Source of the DNA: Sphingomonas endophytica
Lineage (GTDB): Bacteria > Pseudomonadota > Alphaproteobacteria > Sphingomonadales > Sphingomonadaceae
Length of the DNA: 64,000 bases
NCBI RefSeq assembly: GCF_014199415.1
Contig: NZ_JACIJN010000003.1
Location: 124,001 to 188,000, forward strand
Reading direction: 5' to 3'
Every line of letters starts with the position of its first letter. Position 1 is the first letter of the stretch. The notes below the pieces were generated by a model, which searched no databases, had not been told where the DNA came from, and worked only from the letters and a program-made list of their open reading frames with translations. Made by a program: the position numbers and the translations under genes. Positions 43,579 to 52,117 of the stretch are shown piece by piece.

Positions 43579-44946
43579 TTACCCGTCGCGGCCGTAGACG
43601 TCGTCGCGGAAGCTGAGCCCGCCCGCGCCGCCGCCGGTCGCGGTCAGATAAGTCAGATAAACCGGCGTCGGCGCGGTGAGCGGCACCGCCTGTTCGGGCT
43701 TCTTCCCCGGGTTGAGCGGCTTGCCCATCAGCCAGCGCGCCAGCCGCGGCGCATCCTCCAGCCGGATGCAGCCGTTGCTGAAATGGCGATCGTCCTTCTT
43801 CAGCAGCGCGCGATTGGGCGTGTCGTGAAGATAGATGCCCTCGTCGTTCGGGAACAGGAACTTGACCTTGCCCATCGAATTGGCGGGTCCAGGCAATTCG
43901 CGCAGCCGCAGCTCGCGCTTGCCCGCGGCCACCGCCGGCCAGTCGATCGCGCTGGCCGCGATCGGGCGCGCGCCGGCGGTCCAGTCGCTCAGCGCCTCCA
44001 TATGGAGCGACGCCAGCGTGCGCCCGGCGAGCACCTTGGTGGCGATGTTCTTGCGCACCAGATAGTCAGGGACGTTCCAATACGGGTTCAGGATCGCCCA
44101 TTGCAGCGTCCCGGCGAGCATCGGCGTCTGCGTCTCGCGCGTGCCGACCACGACGCGCATCGTCCCCTTGGCCGCGCCGGCTTCGTAGAACCAGAGGCGC
44201 CCCGACGAGGCGTCGACCTCGACATGCCGCGTCCACGGACCGGGTAGCAGGCGTGCGCGATCGAGGTTGCGCCGCAGCCGCGTCAGCGCCGCGGGGGTGA
44301 TGCCGTTGGTGCGGGCCTGCGCCGACACCTGGCGCAGCTCGAGATAGCGCGGGCTCATCCAGCCCATGTCCTTGACATAGGAGGGAAAGGACTTGGGGAA
44401 GGTCGCCGCGCGCAGCACCGCTTCGGGCTTGGGGCGCTTGGGCTTGAGCGCGGGGTCGGCCCATTTCATCCCGACGTCGCGCGGCTTGCGCTGGTCGCGC
44501 ACATAGTCGACGAACGTCGCCGACAGCGCCAGTTCCGCCGCCGCGACCCGCGCCGGATCGCCGCCGCGCGCCGCGTCGATCCGCTCGCGCAGCTTGCCGA
44601 CATCATAGGACGAGCGTTTGAGGTTATCGAGGTCGGCGTCGCCGAGATAGCCGATCAGCGTGTCGGCGGCCGGGCCGATCCGTCCGCCGCTCGCCCATAA
44701 GGGCGCGTAATTGCGCTGCGCATAGACGCGTGCCATCCAGCCGCCCGCCGCAGCGCGGATCGCGGCGGCGACGGCGCGGTCGCGCGCGATGTCGGCGGCG
44801 GACCTGGCGGCTTTGGCAGGGACCGACTTTTTCACACCGGCTTTCGCCGTCTTCGGCTTTACGGCCTTGCCCGAGACCGCCTTGGCCTTTGCGGTACGCG
44901 GGGCAGCCGCCAGCGTCGGCGCCGCGGCGGCGGCGACCGCCAGCAC
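43579..44946 (-). CDS. L,D-transpeptidase (YkuD family)
   Basis: This is a periplasmic peptidoglycan cross-linking enzyme of at least 455 residues. The catalytic site is HDTPNRALLKKDDRHFSNGC followed by IRLED, with the His and Cys of the YkuD domain. Before it come a Lys/Ala-rich linker and a scaffold domain of the YcbB type (MARVYAQRNYAPLWASGGR). The only usual start codon is GTG 44946, but about 18 in-frame codons upstream to about 45000 encode a basic then hydrophobic signal-peptide-like sequence without ATG, GTG or TTG, so the true start may be a rare codon. It converges on the [2Fe-2S] gene. Confidence 0.88.
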   Translation of the reverse strand: MLAVAAAAAPTLAAAPRTAKAKAVSGKAVKPKTAKAGVKKSVPAKAARSAADIARDRAVAAAIRAAAGGWMARVYAQRNYAPLWASGGRIGPAADTLIGYLGDADLDNLKRSSYDVGKLRERIDAARGGDPARVAAAELALSATFVDYVRDQRKPRDVGMKWADPALKPKRPKPEAVLRAATFPKSFPSYVKDMGWMSPRYLELRQVSAQARTNGITPAALTRLRRNLDRARLLPGPWTRHVEVDASSGRLWFYEAGAAKGTMRVVVGTRETQTPMLAGTLQWAILNPYWNVPDYLVRKNIATKVLAGRTLASLHMEALSDWTAGARPIAASAIDWPAVAAGKRELRLRELPGPANSMGKVKFLFPNDEGIYLHDTPNRALLKKDDRHFSNGCIRLEDAPRLARWLMGKPLNPGKKPEQAVPLTAPTPVYLTYLTATGGGAGGLSFRDDVYGRDG

Positions 44947-45002
44947 GATCGCGAGACCGGCAAGGGGAGAACGGCACCGCCGCCCTCCCGTCGACCGGAT
45001 GG

Positions 45003-45248
45003 TCAGCCCCGTTCCCCGCGGCGCGTCGGGGCCGGCGGCGGCGGCGGGGCCGGCGGCGCATAGGGGTGGTAGATGCCGTCGGACGTGTAATAGCCGTCGA
45101 CGATCCCGTCGCCGTCACGGTCCGCGGCATGGCTGCCGGCGACCGCACCCGGCGGCGGGGGCGGCGGCGGGGCCGGCGGCGCCTTCTTCGCGCAGGCCCC
45201 CAGCATCAACATGCCGCACGCCGCGAGCATGATCGAACGATGACGCAT
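45003..45248 (-). CDS. small proline-rich lipoprotein with an EF-hand-like loop
   Basis: The 81-residue protein starts with a lipoprotein signal (LMLGACAKK). The mature part is two polyproline tracts around DRDGDGIVDGYY, which has the DxDxDG spacing of a calcium-binding EF-hand or dockerin-type loop. GGGAGAAAG precedes the ATG. It is upstream of the L,D-transpeptidase on the same strand and its last codons overlap the possible start region of that gene, so a shared envelope role is plausible. I know of no named family. Confidence 0.7.
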   Translation of the reverse strand: MRHRSIMLAACGMLMLGACAKKAPPAPPPPPPPGAVAGSHAADRDGDGIVDGYYTSDGIYHPYAPPAPPPPPAPTRRGERG

Positions 45249-45461
45249 GAAACTTTCTCCCTCTGACATCAGCGATCTATGGTCGCTACGCCCGTCTCCC
45301 CTGAACCGCCATCGCTGATCCATCACCGCGTCCCCGACCATCCGTGCTGCGACCGGACGTGCGTGGCACGCGCCAGTATGGTTAAGCGGATCGTGCCGAC
45401 CACTTGGAACATCGCCGCCGTTGCGGTTTTTCGGTCCTGACCACATCGAAAGGACGAATGA

Positions 45462-45734
45462 ATGGCGATCGACCGGCTTGAGATCGACATGGGCACGCTG
45501 CTCGACAACATCGACGAGCGACAGGTGGAGTTCAGCGGCGAGGCCGATGGCGACGAATATGAGTTTGCCGTCCAGTATGATGTGCTGGAGGCGCTCAGCG
45601 GCGACGCGCCCGACGGCGACGCGATCGACATGTTCAACCGCTTCTCCGACACGATCGTCGACGCGGCGCTGTCGGCGCTGGCGCGCAACGCCGATGCGCA
45701 GCCGATCGTCGTCAGCGAAAGCGACCTCGAATAG
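45462..45734 (+). CDS. small acidic protein, DUF1488-like
   Basis: The 90-residue acidic cytoplasmic protein has VEFSGEADGDEYEFAVQYDV followed by LEALSG and a C-terminal helix ending IVVSESDLE. This resembles DUF1488-type small proteins, whose function is unknown. The assignment rests on pattern similarity only. It stands alone between divergent genes. Confidence 0.65.
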   Translation: MAIDRLEIDMGTLLDNIDERQVEFSGEADGDEYEFAVQYDVLEALSGDAPDGDAIDMFNRFSDTIVDAALSALARNADAQPIVVSESDLE

Positions 45735-45848
45735 CCGCGCGCCGCTATAATGATACAGGATTGAGTTAACGGTTGCAGCGACGCCGGCTTGCGTTCACTC
45801 TCTCACGCACAAAACGAAAAGCCGCCACGATGCGGCAGGGAGAGGATA
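45735..45848. other. leader region before the 33-aa microprotein
   Basis: This gap contains no gene. TTGAGT (45763) and the AT-richer stretch before it could serve as a promoter, but no strong −10/−35 pair is seen. The end holds the Shine-Dalgarno AGGGAGAGG for the microprotein. Confidence 0.3.
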
Positions 45849-45950
45849 ATGGACGTACCTAGCATCCTGGTCATCGGCGTCGGTGCGGTCGGGGCCCTGT
45901 GCACGCTGGCGATGGTCGTGGTTCTCGCCCGTCGCGCGCCACAGAGGTAG
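45849..45950 (+). CDS. 33-residue single-helix membrane microprotein
   Basis: ATG 45849 is preceded by GGGAGAGG at good spacing and opens 33 codons. The peptide starts MDVPSILVIGVGAVGALCTL, continues as a hydrophobic helix (AMVVVLARR) and ends in basic residues, so it should insert as one membrane helix with a positive cytoplasmic end. A textbook terminator follows at 46009. The complete unit (ribosome site, frame, terminator) supports expression. The function is unknown. Confidence 0.65.
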   Translation: MDVPSILVIGVGAVGALCTLAMVVVLARRAPQR

Positions 45951-46008
45951 AAGCTGCCGTCGCCGGTCATCGCGGGCGCTGCCCGGTGACGACGCGAACG
46001 AAGCAGGA

Positions 46009-46036
46009 GGCCGCGGGGATCACCCGCGGCCTTTTT
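46009..46036 (+). terminator. Rho-independent terminator after the 33-aa microprotein
   Basis: GGCCGCGGG (46009-46017) and CCCGCGGCC (46023-46031) form a 9-bp stem with a five-base loop, followed directly by TTTTT. It also lies downstream of the TonB-receptor stop on the other strand, where it lacks a T-run. Confidence 0.85.
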
Positions 46037-46043
46037 GCTGTCC

Positions 46044-49000
46044 TCAGAAGTTGACGGTCGCCCCGACGACGATCTGGCGGCCGAGCGGATCGTAACGCTG
46101 CGGGATCGTGTTGTTGCGCGCCAGGCTGATGTTGTACGAATTGGGCACGAACGGCGCGACGCGATCGAGCAGGTTGTTCGCGATCAGCCGCAGCGCGACC
46201 TGCTGCGTGACGTTGAAGGTCAACGCCAGATCGAAATAATCCTGCGCGCCGATCCGGTAATAGGTCGCCTGCTCACGATCGGGCGTCCCGCCGATCGCCG
46301 CGTCGCCCGAATTGTTGGCGTTGGTCAGCGACCCGACATGGCGCCAGTTGAGCGAGGCGTTGAACGCCTTGTCGACGCTGGTCCAGGTGGTACGCAGCCC
46401 GTGCGACCATTTCGGGATCAGCTGCCCGCAGCCGTTCCCGTAATAGCCCGCGCAATTGCGCTCCGGCTGGATCGGCGAATCCTGCCCGCCCGCAAAGGTC
46501 GTCAGCGATCCGGTGAACCCCCAGTCGAACCGCCCGGCCCCGCCGGCATCCAGCGTATATTGCGCCTGGAAGTCGAGCCCGCGCGCGATCGAGCGATAAT
46601 AATTGGTCGTGCCCGCGCGGATGAAGCCGCTGGTCGGATTGCTCCCCGCCGCGGCATAGAGCGTGCCGCTGGCGTCGCGGACGATCCCCGAGCAGAAGAA
46701 CGGGTCGCCGCCCGAGCGCAGGCAGCCGTCGAGATAATAATTGTCGTCGTTATAGCCGAGCGAATTGTCGATCTTGATCCGGTAGTAATCGACCGAGAAG
46801 GTCAGCCCCGGCACGAAGCGCGGCCGCGCCACGAAACCATAGGTCTGGGTATAGGCGGTTTCCGGATCGGCGTTGAACCCGCCGGAGCGGATCGTGCACG
46901 AATTGTCCGGGCAGAGTAGCGTCGGGGTGCCGTACAAGGCGTCGGACAGGCCGGTGGCGCGGCACACGTCGAGCGACGCGACCGGCGCGCCCAGCGAGCC
47001 ATCGGCGTTGCGGGTCGGTGCGCAGAAATCGCCGCGCGCCCCGCCCTGCCGGCTGAAGCCGATGTTGGTGGCCTGACGGATCTCGATCACGGTCGGCGCG
47101 CGCTGCGCCTTGTTGAAGCTCGCGCGCAGCGTCAGATCGCGCACCGGCGCCCACAGTCCTTCCAGCTTCCAGGTCGAGAAGGTGTCGGGGCTGCTGCTGT
47201 ATTTGGAGACGCGATAGCCGCCATTGGCCTGCAACAGGTGCGCGAACGGCTTCTCCTGCACCAGCGGCGCCTGCACCTCGATGTTCGACTCCCACACGTC
47301 CTGCGAGGCGTCGAAATCGGTGCCCGAATAGAGCGCGCGATAGGCACCGTTGGCGGTCGAGCGATAGCTGTCCTTGCGATATTCCGCGCCGAGCGCGATC
47401 GCGACGCCGTCGTTGGCGAACGGCGAGGTAACGCCATAGTCGCCGAGGTCGCCGGTCATGTTGGCGGTGACGTCCCACAGCGTGCCGACGCCGCGCGTGC
47501 GCGCGCGGTTGCCGGCCAGCAGATAGCTCATCACCGATCCGTCGTTCCCGGCGCTGAACGCGTCGAACGGGATGCAGTTCGGGTCGGTGCCATTGACCAC
47601 CGACGCGCAGGTCGGGGTGCCGTTGACGTTGACGACGTTCAGCGAATTGTTGACGCGCGTCACGTCGGGAATGTCGCCGAACGCCACGTCCTGCTGGTTG
47701 CGCGCGAACACGCCGCCGACATCATAGGTCCAGGCCGTGCCGACCTTGCCGCGGATCCCGGCGGTCGCGCGGATGCCGCGATTGACATATTCGTCGAACG
47801 TGTAGGGCAGATTGTCGAAGCGATAACCGACGTCGATCGGCGCCAGCGCCGAGGTACCGGTCGCCGCGCCGCACAGCGCCGCCGCCTGCGACCCCGACAG
47901 GAACGGGTTGTCGCAATTCACCTGATACGGTGCCGAGCCATAGGTGCCGCTGTTGAGCACGCGCGTCGGATAACGGTTGTACGACGTGTCCTTGAACCAG
48001 ATCGCCGAGCCGTACAGCTCCGCCTCGGGCGCGAGCGTCAGCGTCGCGAAGCCGCCGGCATTGACGCGCTCCATGTCGCGCTGGAGCGGATAGCCGCGGC
48101 GGTCGAACGCCGCATTGCTCTGCCCGAACGGGACGAAGCTGCGCGTGCCGTCGGGGTTGTTGATATATTCAGGCCCGCCGGTCACCGCCGGGCGCACATA
48201 GCCGCCGGGGGCATAGGTGGTGGTGGTGCACGACAGCGGACCGTCGGCGACCGGCTGCTGCACCTCGCACGCCGAGGTCGAGCGGGCGTTGTACGGCACG
48301 AAGTTCGCCTGGCGGTAATTGACGAAGCCCATCAGGCTGAGCTTGTCGTCGAACAGCTTCTTGCCGGCGGTCAGCGTCAGGTCGCTGCGTCCGCCGTCGT
48401 TGGTCAGCCCGCGCACCGGGGTGACCCCCGCACCGCGTGCGGCGTCGCCCGCCGTCGTGCCCTTGTTCTGGTGATTGTAGAAACTGTAGTTCGCGTCGAG
48501 ACGGATGCCGTCGAAGCTGGGGCGCAGGATGAAGTTAACGACGCCTGCCACCGCGTCCGAGCCATAGACCGACGACGCACCGCCGGTCAGCACGTCGACG
48601 CGCTCGAGCAGTGACGGCGGGATGATCCCGGTGTCCTGCCCGTTCTGCGTGCCGAGCCGCTTGCCGTCGATCAGCACCAGCGTCCGCTCGAAGCCGAGGC
48701 TGCGCAGCTTGATCCGCTGGCGGCCGTCGGAGTCCTGGTAGTTCTGCTGGCTGTCGGGCGCGACCTGCGGAAGCCGGTTGAGCACTTCCTCGACGTTGAG
48801 CGGCGCCTGCGCGCGAATGTCCTGCGCGGTCACCGAGGTGATCGGCGCGGCGCTGGCGACGTTCGGACGCTGAATGCGCGACCCGGTCACCACCACTTCG
48901 CCGGTCGCGGCGGGGGTCTCGACCGGCTCGCTGGCGATCGCGGCGGCGCGCTGCGTGGCGGCATCGCTGTCCCCCGGCGCGGCCTGTTGCGCCACCGCCG

Positions 49001-49064
49001 GTGCGGCGAGCAGCATCGCTCCCGCCAAGGCCGTCACCGATACGCTATGACTGAGGAAACCCAT
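46044..49064 (-). CDS. TonB-dependent outer-membrane receptor
   Basis: This 1006-residue active-import receptor has a signal peptide (LAGAMLLAAPAVAQ), a TonB-box-like GEVVVTGSRIQRP, a plug domain (EEVLNRLPQVAPDSQQ, LVLIDGKRLG, ERVDVLTGGASSVYGSDAVA) and a 22-strand barrel ending VVGATVNF with a terminal Phe. Long cysteine-containing extracellular loops (for example CAPTRNADGSLG) suggest a bulky ligand. It is divergent from the glycosylasparaginase gene, with the shared operator motif between them (49141). Import of GlcNAc-containing glycans or glyco-asparagine is inferred from this position. Confidence 0.92.
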   Translation of the reverse strand: MGFLSHSVSVTALAGAMLLAAPAVAQQAAPGDSDAATQRAAAIASEPVETPAATGEVVVTGSRIQRPNVASAAPITSVTAQDIRAQAPLNVEEVLNRLPQVAPDSQQNYQDSDGRQRIKLRSLGFERTLVLIDGKRLGTQNGQDTGIIPPSLLERVDVLTGGASSVYGSDAVAGVVNFILRPSFDGIRLDANYSFYNHQNKGTTAGDAARGAGVTPVRGLTNDGGRSDLTLTAGKKLFDDKLSLMGFVNYRQANFVPYNARSTSACEVQQPVADGPLSCTTTTYAPGGYVRPAVTGGPEYINNPDGTRSFVPFGQSNAAFDRRGYPLQRDMERVNAGGFATLTLAPEAELYGSAIWFKDTSYNRYPTRVLNSGTYGSAPYQVNCDNPFLSGSQAAALCGAATGTSALAPIDVGYRFDNLPYTFDEYVNRGIRATAGIRGKVGTAWTYDVGGVFARNQQDVAFGDIPDVTRVNNSLNVVNVNGTPTCASVVNGTDPNCIPFDAFSAGNDGSVMSYLLAGNRARTRGVGTLWDVTANMTGDLGDYGVTSPFANDGVAIALGAEYRKDSYRSTANGAYRALYSGTDFDASQDVWESNIEVQAPLVQEKPFAHLLQANGGYRVSKYSSSPDTFSTWKLEGLWAPVRDLTLRASFNKAQRAPTVIEIRQATNIGFSRQGGARGDFCAPTRNADGSLGAPVASLDVCRATGLSDALYGTPTLLCPDNSCTIRSGGFNADPETAYTQTYGFVARPRFVPGLTFSVDYYRIKIDNSLGYNDDNYYLDGCLRSGGDPFFCSGIVRDASGTLYAAAGSNPTSGFIRAGTTNYYRSIARGLDFQAQYTLDAGGAGRFDWGFTGSLTTFAGGQDSPIQPERNCAGYYGNGCGQLIPKWSHGLRTTWTSVDKAFNASLNWRHVGSLTNANNSGDAAIGGTPDREQATYYRIGAQDYFDLALTFNVTQQVALRLIANNLLDRVAPFVPNSYNISLARNNTIPQRYDPLGRQIVVGATVNF

Positions 49065-49140
49065 CGACCGCTCCCGAATATGTAATTAATTTTGCATGAT
49101 TAATTCTTCCTGTTGGTTGCAGGATGGCGCAAGCTGGGTC

Positions 49141-49158
49141 AATACCTGAATAGAACCA
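49141..49158 (+). promoter_or_regulatory. candidate GlcNAc-regulon operator, site A
   Basis: AATACCTGAATAGAACCA matches the motif AATACC-N5-AGAACC shared by the control regions of this locus. It lies between the divergent TonB receptor (start 49064) and the asparaginase gene (start 49245) and could control both. Confidence 0.6.
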
Positions 49159-49244
49159 CACATATGACCAATGCAGGTTGGCGTTGCGACCCGCGATCAG
49201 ACGTGCATGGTAGGCGATGATACGAAGCAGGAGGGCGGGACCGG

Positions 49245-50249
49245 ATGACGGACAGGCGATCGGTGATGACCGGACTGGCAGCGCTGGGCGCGGCCGCTCC
49301 AGCCGCAGCAGCGGCCCGCGCGGGCGCGGCGCTGATCGTCTCGACCTGGGACTTCGGTGCGGCGGCCAACGACGTCGCCTTTGCGACCATGAAGGCAGGC
49401 GGGACGCTGCTCGATGCGGTCGAGGCCGGCGCAAAGGTTCCGGAAGCCGATCCGAACAACCATTCGGTCGGCTATAGCGGCTACCCCGATCGCGATGGCC
49501 ATGTCACGCTAGACGCGGTCATCATGGACGATGCCGGCGCGGTCGGCGCGGTCGCCGCGCTGGAGAATACCACGCACGCGATCTCGGTCGCGCGGCGCGT
49601 CATGGAGAAGACGCCGCACACGTTGCTGGTCGGCGAGGGCGCGACGCGCTTCGCGCGCGATCAGGGCTTTCCGCAGGAGAATTTGCTGACGCCCGAGGCC
49701 GAACAGGCGTGGCGCGCGTGGCTGAAGACGGCTCAATACCAGCCGGTCGCCAACAGCGAGACCGGCACCTATGGCACGCAGCGGCACGTGACGCCGGGCG
49801 GCGCGCTCGATCACGACACGATCGGCCTGCTCGCGCGCGACATGGGCGGCCGGATGGCGGGAGCGTGCACCACTTCTGGGATGGCGTTCAAGATGCGCGG
49901 GCGCGTCGGCGATTCGCCGCAGGTCGGCGCGGGGCTGTACGTCGAGCGCGGCGTCGGCGGCGCGACCTCGACCGGGGTTGGCGAGGAAGTGACGCGCGTC
50001 TCGGGCAGCGCGCGGGTGGTGGCGTCGCTGCGCGCCGGTCTGTCGCCGCAGCGCGCGTGCGAGGAAGTGGTGCGCCACATCGCCAGACTGCGCGGCGACG
50101 CGATCAAGGGCGTGCAGGTCGGGTTCCTCGCGCTCGATCCGCGCGGCAATGTCGGCGCGTTCTGCCTGTTGCCCGGCTTTACCTATGCCGTCACCGATGC
50201 CGCCGGGCGCACCGTCGTCCACAAGGCACCGTCGCTGTTCGCGGCATGA
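49245..50249 (+). CDS. N4-(β-N-acetylglucosaminyl)-L-asparaginase (glycosylasparaginase)
   Basis: This N-terminal-nucleophile hydrolase cleaves the bond between GlcNAc and asparagine left from N-glycoproteins, giving aspartate and GlcNAc-amine. The 334-residue precursor has a Tat-like signal (TDRRSVMTGLAAL), so it is probably exported folded. Autocleavage should occur at D191-T192 in GALDHDTIGLL, making T192 the nucleophile. The substrate-side motifs GRVGDSPQVGAGLY and GATSTGVGEE agree with the family. It heads the nag operon and overlaps cutC (ATGA). It supplies GlcNAc to the PTS enzymes encoded downstream. Confidence 0.92.
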   Translation: MTDRRSVMTGLAALGAAAPAAAAARAGAALIVSTWDFGAAANDVAFATMKAGGTLLDAVEAGAKVPEADPNNHSVGYSGYPDRDGHVTLDAVIMDDAGAVGAVAALENTTHAISVARRVMEKTPHTLLVGEGATRFARDQGFPQENLLTPEAEQAWRAWLKTAQYQPVANSETGTYGTQRHVTPGGALDHDTIGLLARDMGGRMAGACTTSGMAFKMRGRVGDSPQVGAGLYVERGVGGATSTGVGEEVTRVSGSARVVASLRAGLSPQRACEEVVRHIARLRGDAIKGVQVGFLALDPRGNVGAFCLLPGFTYAVTDAAGRTVVHKAPSLFAA

Positions 50250-50998
50250 CCCGCCGGCTGCTCGAGGTCTGCGTCGAGGACGCGCGCGGGATCGCCGCAG
50301 CGGTCGCCGGGGGCGCGGACCGGATCGAATTGTGTGCGGCGCTCGACGTCGGCGGACTCACCCCGCCCGCCTCGCTGGTGCGCGCCGCGGCGCAGGCGCC
50401 GCTGCCGGTCCATCTGCTCGCGCGACCGCGCGCCGGCGGGTTCGTCCATGACGCCACCGAGCGTGCGCTGGTCGCCGACGACATCCGCACCGCCGCCGAG
50501 GCCGGCCTCGGCGGGGTGGTGATCGGCGCGAGCCTGCCCGATCATCGCCTCGACGTCGAGACGCTCGCGGCGTGGATCGCGCTGGCCCGCGATCTCGGCG
50601 CGGCGCGCGGGCGCGCGCTGTCGCTGACGCTGCACCGCGCCTTCGATCTGGCGCCCGACCTGCCCGCCGCGCTGGAGACGGCGATTGCGCTCGGCTTCGA
50701 TCGCATCCTCACCTCGGGCGGGCAGCCGCAGGCGGCCGATGCGCTGCCGATGCTGACCACGCTGGTGGGACGCGCCGCGGGGCGGATCGTGATCCTTGCC
50801 GGCAGCGGCGTGTCGGCCGCGACCCTACCCGCGCTCCTCGCCACCGGGGTGACGGAGGTCCACGCCTCCTGCCGGGTGGCGGTCGCCGGGCAGGACGCGC
50901 TGCTGTCGCGCTTCGGGTTCAGCCCGCCCGTCGCCAAACACACCGATGTCGCCACCGTTGCGGCACTTACGACCATGCTGCGCTCGACAGAGACTTGA
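50246..50998 (+). CDS. cutC: CutC family protein
   Basis: This 250-residue TIM-barrel protein belongs to the CutC family: LLEVCVEDARGIAAAVAGGA, RIELCAALDVGGLTPP, the HLLARPRAGGFVH segment, LTLHRAFDL and ILTSGG, and the C-terminal EVHASCRVA. CutC was named for copper homeostasis in E. coli, but this role is disputed and the enzymatic function is unknown. Its position inside a GlcNAc operon, overlapping the asparaginase stop, suggests a part in amino-sugar or glycan metabolism. This is an inference from context. Confidence 0.9.
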   Translation: MTRRLLEVCVEDARGIAAAVAGGADRIELCAALDVGGLTPPASLVRAAAQAPLPVHLLARPRAGGFVHDATERALVADDIRTAAEAGLGGVVIGASLPDHRLDVETLAAWIALARDLGAARGRALSLTLHRAFDLAPDLPAALETAIALGFDRILTSGGQPQAADALPMLTTLVGRAAGRIVILAGSGVSAATLPALLATGVTEVHASCRVAVAGQDALLSRFGFSPPVAKHTDVATVAALTTMLRSTET

Positions 50999-51000
50999 AC

Positions 51001-51018
51001 AATACCAATGTATGACTT
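51001..51018 (+). promoter_or_regulatory. candidate GlcNAc-regulon operator, site B
   Basis: AATACCAATGTATGACTT has the AATACC half and a weaker second half (ATGACT). It also contains the dyad ATACCAATGTAT. It lies between cutC and the deaminase gene, where an internal promoter would allow separate control of the cytoplasmic enzymes. Confidence 0.45.
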
Positions 51019-51082
51019 AACCCGGATCGTACAGGAAAGCGGCACACCGGGTCCGCACCGTTCGCGAGGGAAGCGCCACCAC

Positions 51083-52117
51083 ATGCCCGACGCCGATCAG
51101 ACGTTGATGTTCGCCGAGGCGGCCGAATCCGCCGCCGCGGTTGCGCGGACGCTCGCCACCAATCGCGACACGCTGCGTGAGCTGGCCCGTGACCTGCGCG
51201 CGACGCCGCCGGCTGTGGTGGTCACCTGCGCGCGCGGCTCGTCGGACCATGCCGCGACCTATGGCAAATATCTGATCGAGACGTTCGTCGGCGTGCCGGT
51301 CGCGTCCGCGGCACCCTCAGTGGCATCGGTCTACGAATCGGTGGTGAAGACCCCGGCCGCGCCTTTGTGCATCGCGATCTCGCAAAGCGGGCGCAGCCCC
51401 GACCTGCTCGCCACCGTCGCCGCGCAAAAAGCGGCGGGCGCGCGGGTCGTCGCGCTCGTCAACGACGCCACCTCGCCGCTCGCCGAGGCCGCCGACACGG
51501 TCGTGCCGCTGATGGCCGGGCCGGAGAAGTCGGTCGCGGCGACCAAATCCTACATCACCGCGCTCGCCGCGCTGGCGCTGCTGGTCGCCGAATGGTCGGG
51601 CGATGAGCGACTGCGTGCTGCGGTCGATACGCTCCCCGACCGGCTCGCCGCCGCATGGGCGCTTGACTGGAGCGAGGTGGTCGATCTGCTGGTCGACGCC
51701 AACAACCTGTTCGTGATCGGCCGCGGGCTCGGCTTCGGCGTGGCGCAGGAGGCTGCGCTCAAGCTCAAGGAAACCTGCGCGCTGCATGCCGAGGGGTTCA
51801 GCGCCGCCGAGGTGCGGCACGGGCCGATGGCGATCGTGGGCGAAGGCTTCCCGGTGCTCGCCTTCGCCACCTCCGATAACGCCGGCGACGGCGTGCGCGA
51901 GGCGGCGGCGGAGTTCGCGGCGCGCGGCGCGCGGGTCGCGCTCGCCGATGCGCGCGCCGACGGCGGGAGCCACCCGCCCGCGCTCGCCGACCATCCCGCG
52001 ATCGAGCCGATCCTGACGATCCAGAGCTTCTATCGCATGGCCAACGATCTGTCGGTCGCGCGCGGGCTCGATCCCGACGCGCCCCGCCACCTGAGCAAGG
52101 TCACCCGCACGCTATGA
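51083..52117 (+). CDS. nagB-II: SIS-domain glucosamine-6-phosphate deaminase (NagB-II type)
   Basis: This is a 344-residue protein of two SIS domains, related to the isomerase half of GlmS. The first domain has CARGSSDHAATYGKYLIE and AISQSGRSPDLL, which bind the sugar phosphate. The second has VIGRGLGFGVAQEAALKLKE and the catalytic AEVRHGPMAIV. It lacks the GlmS glutaminase domain, so it should act in the catabolic direction: glucosamine-6-phosphate to fructose-6-phosphate and ammonia. The start at 51083 follows GAGGGAAG; 25 upstream residues are open but unconserved. It overlaps nagA by ATGA. Confidence 0.92.
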   Translation: MPDADQTLMFAEAAESAAAVARTLATNRDTLRELARDLRATPPAVVVTCARGSSDHAATYGKYLIETFVGVPVASAAPSVASVYESVVKTPAAPLCIAISQSGRSPDLLATVAAQKAAGARVVALVNDATSPLAEAADTVVPLMAGPEKSVAATKSYITALAALALLVAEWSGDERLRAAVDTLPDRLAAAWALDWSEVVDLLVDANNLFVIGRGLGFGVAQEAALKLKETCALHAEGFSAAEVRHGPMAIVGEGFPVLAFATSDNAGDGVREAAAEFAARGARVALADARADGGSHPPALADHPAIEPILTIQSFYRMANDLSVARGLDPDAPRHLSKVTRTL

